Shown piece by piece: positions 5,871-6,144 of a stretch of 6,144 bases of DNA (position 1 is the stretch's first letter; the number at the start of each line of letters is the position of its first letter). This DNA comes from Candidatus Omnitrophota bacterium. Its GTDB lineage: Bacteria; Omnitrophota; Gorgyraeia; Gygaellales; Profunditerraquicolaceae. The stretch lies in assembly GCA_903882345.1 (NCBI GenBank), contig CAIRWO010000050.1, positions 1 to 6,144 on the forward strand. The letters are read 5' to 3'. Under the pieces are notes generated by a model, which made no database searches, was not told the origin of the DNA, and saw only the letters and a list, made by a program, of their open reading frames with translations. Made by a program: the position numbers and the translations under genes.

Positions 5871-6144
5871 TGAATTCCAGACTTATATCTATGGATTCTA
5901 CGGAATGGGTCAGGGCCCCGACAGAAATCATATCTACGCCGCAGGAGGCTATTTGCTTTATGTTACTCAGGGTTATACCACCAGAGGCCTCCAGTTTCGG
6001 CCGGGGGTCGGATCTGGAAAGAGAGAACTTATTACGGATGGTAACCGCCTTTTTTATCTCTTCCGTTGCCATATTATCCAGCATAATTATGTCGGGATTC
6101 AAAATAAGCGCGTCCTTTAATTCTTTTAAATTTTCTACTTCCAG
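5863..6144 (-). CDS. nadC: Nicotinate-nucleotide pyrophosphorylase (quinolinate phosphoribosyltransferase), C-terminal part
   Basis: Converts quinolinate and PRPP to nicotinate mononucleotide, CO2 and pyrophosphate in de novo NAD synthesis. Only the last 93 residues are in the window; the full protein is about 280, so roughly the first 190 lie beyond the right edge. The visible part is the end of the alpha/beta-barrel: LEVENLKEL at the edge (the Glu of the EVEN motif contacts substrate), IIMLDNM (conserved Asp of LDN), LEASGGIT (phosphate binding) and GVDMISVGALTHSV with IDISLEF at the C-terminus. The reading frame continues in phase to base 6144, and the TTG at 6102 is internal, not a start. 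The TAG stop lies within the first three codons of uvrB (8-nt overlap). Confidence 0.96.
   Translation of the reverse strand: MEVENLKELKDALILNPDIIMLDNMATEEIKKAVTIRNKFSLSRSDPRPKLEASGGITLSNIKQIASCGVDMISVGALTHSVESIDISLEFNG

Noticed and set aside
5845..6120. Plus-strand open frame of 91 codons opposite nadC
   Set aside because: The minus strand encodes conserved nadC motifs in phase to the window edge.
1..6144. CRISPR array, tRNA or rRNA gene, transposase, phage or defence system
   Set aside because: No regularly spaced repeats, cloverleaf-like or rRNA-like sequence, or proteins of these kinds were seen on reading both strands; almost all sequence is accounted for by housekeeping genes.

Overview
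The window is mostly a conserved bacterial housekeeping segment with one small, poorly characterised pair of genes in the middle. Nearly everything is on the minus strand. From the right edge leftwards it holds: the C-terminal third of nadC (NAD biosynthesis), a complete uvrB (nucleotide excision repair), a complete coaX (type III pantothenate kinase, CoA biosynthesis), an unrecognised secreted protein, and then groES-groEL, with groEL running off the left edge. One short gene on the plus strand (2750-3178) encodes a small exported protein with a fibronectin-III-like beta-sandwich. It converges on coaX and diverges from the unrecognised secreted protein.

Right block (3159-6144): nadC, uvrB and coaX are tightly packed. 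nadC overlaps uvrB by 8 nt, and uvrB and coaX are 12 nt apart, so they are probably co-transcribed from a promoter outside the window. They share no pathway beyond two of them serving cofactor synthesis.

Middle block (1957-3178): two exported proteins of unknown role are divergently arranged around a 172-bp intergenic region. That region holds a perfect 14-bp inverted repeat with a 28-nt AT-rich centre, a candidate extended -10 promoter to the right and a weaker candidate promoter to the left. The right-hand gene overlaps the 3' end of coaX tail to tail by 20 bp.

Left block (1-1956): a classical HrcA-regulated chaperonin operon. A consensus -35/-10 promoter lies directly behind the stop codon of the unrecognised gene. 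A perfect CIRCE operator (9-9-9 inverted repeat) covers the transcription start, followed by groES and, after 11 nt, groEL, each with a strong AGGAGG ribosome binding site.

Organism: a bacterium of intermediate GC with AT-rich promoters, strong Shine-Dalgarno sites, HrcA/CIRCE heat-shock control and type III pantothenate kinase. The exported proteins look like those of a diderm lineage. The combination fits an uncultured phylum such as Omnitrophota or a relative, but this is a low-confidence impression. I see no mobile element with a transposase, no CRISPR array, no rRNA or tRNA gene, and no convincing new multi-gene system. The least explained parts are the divergent exported pair and the inverted repeat between them.
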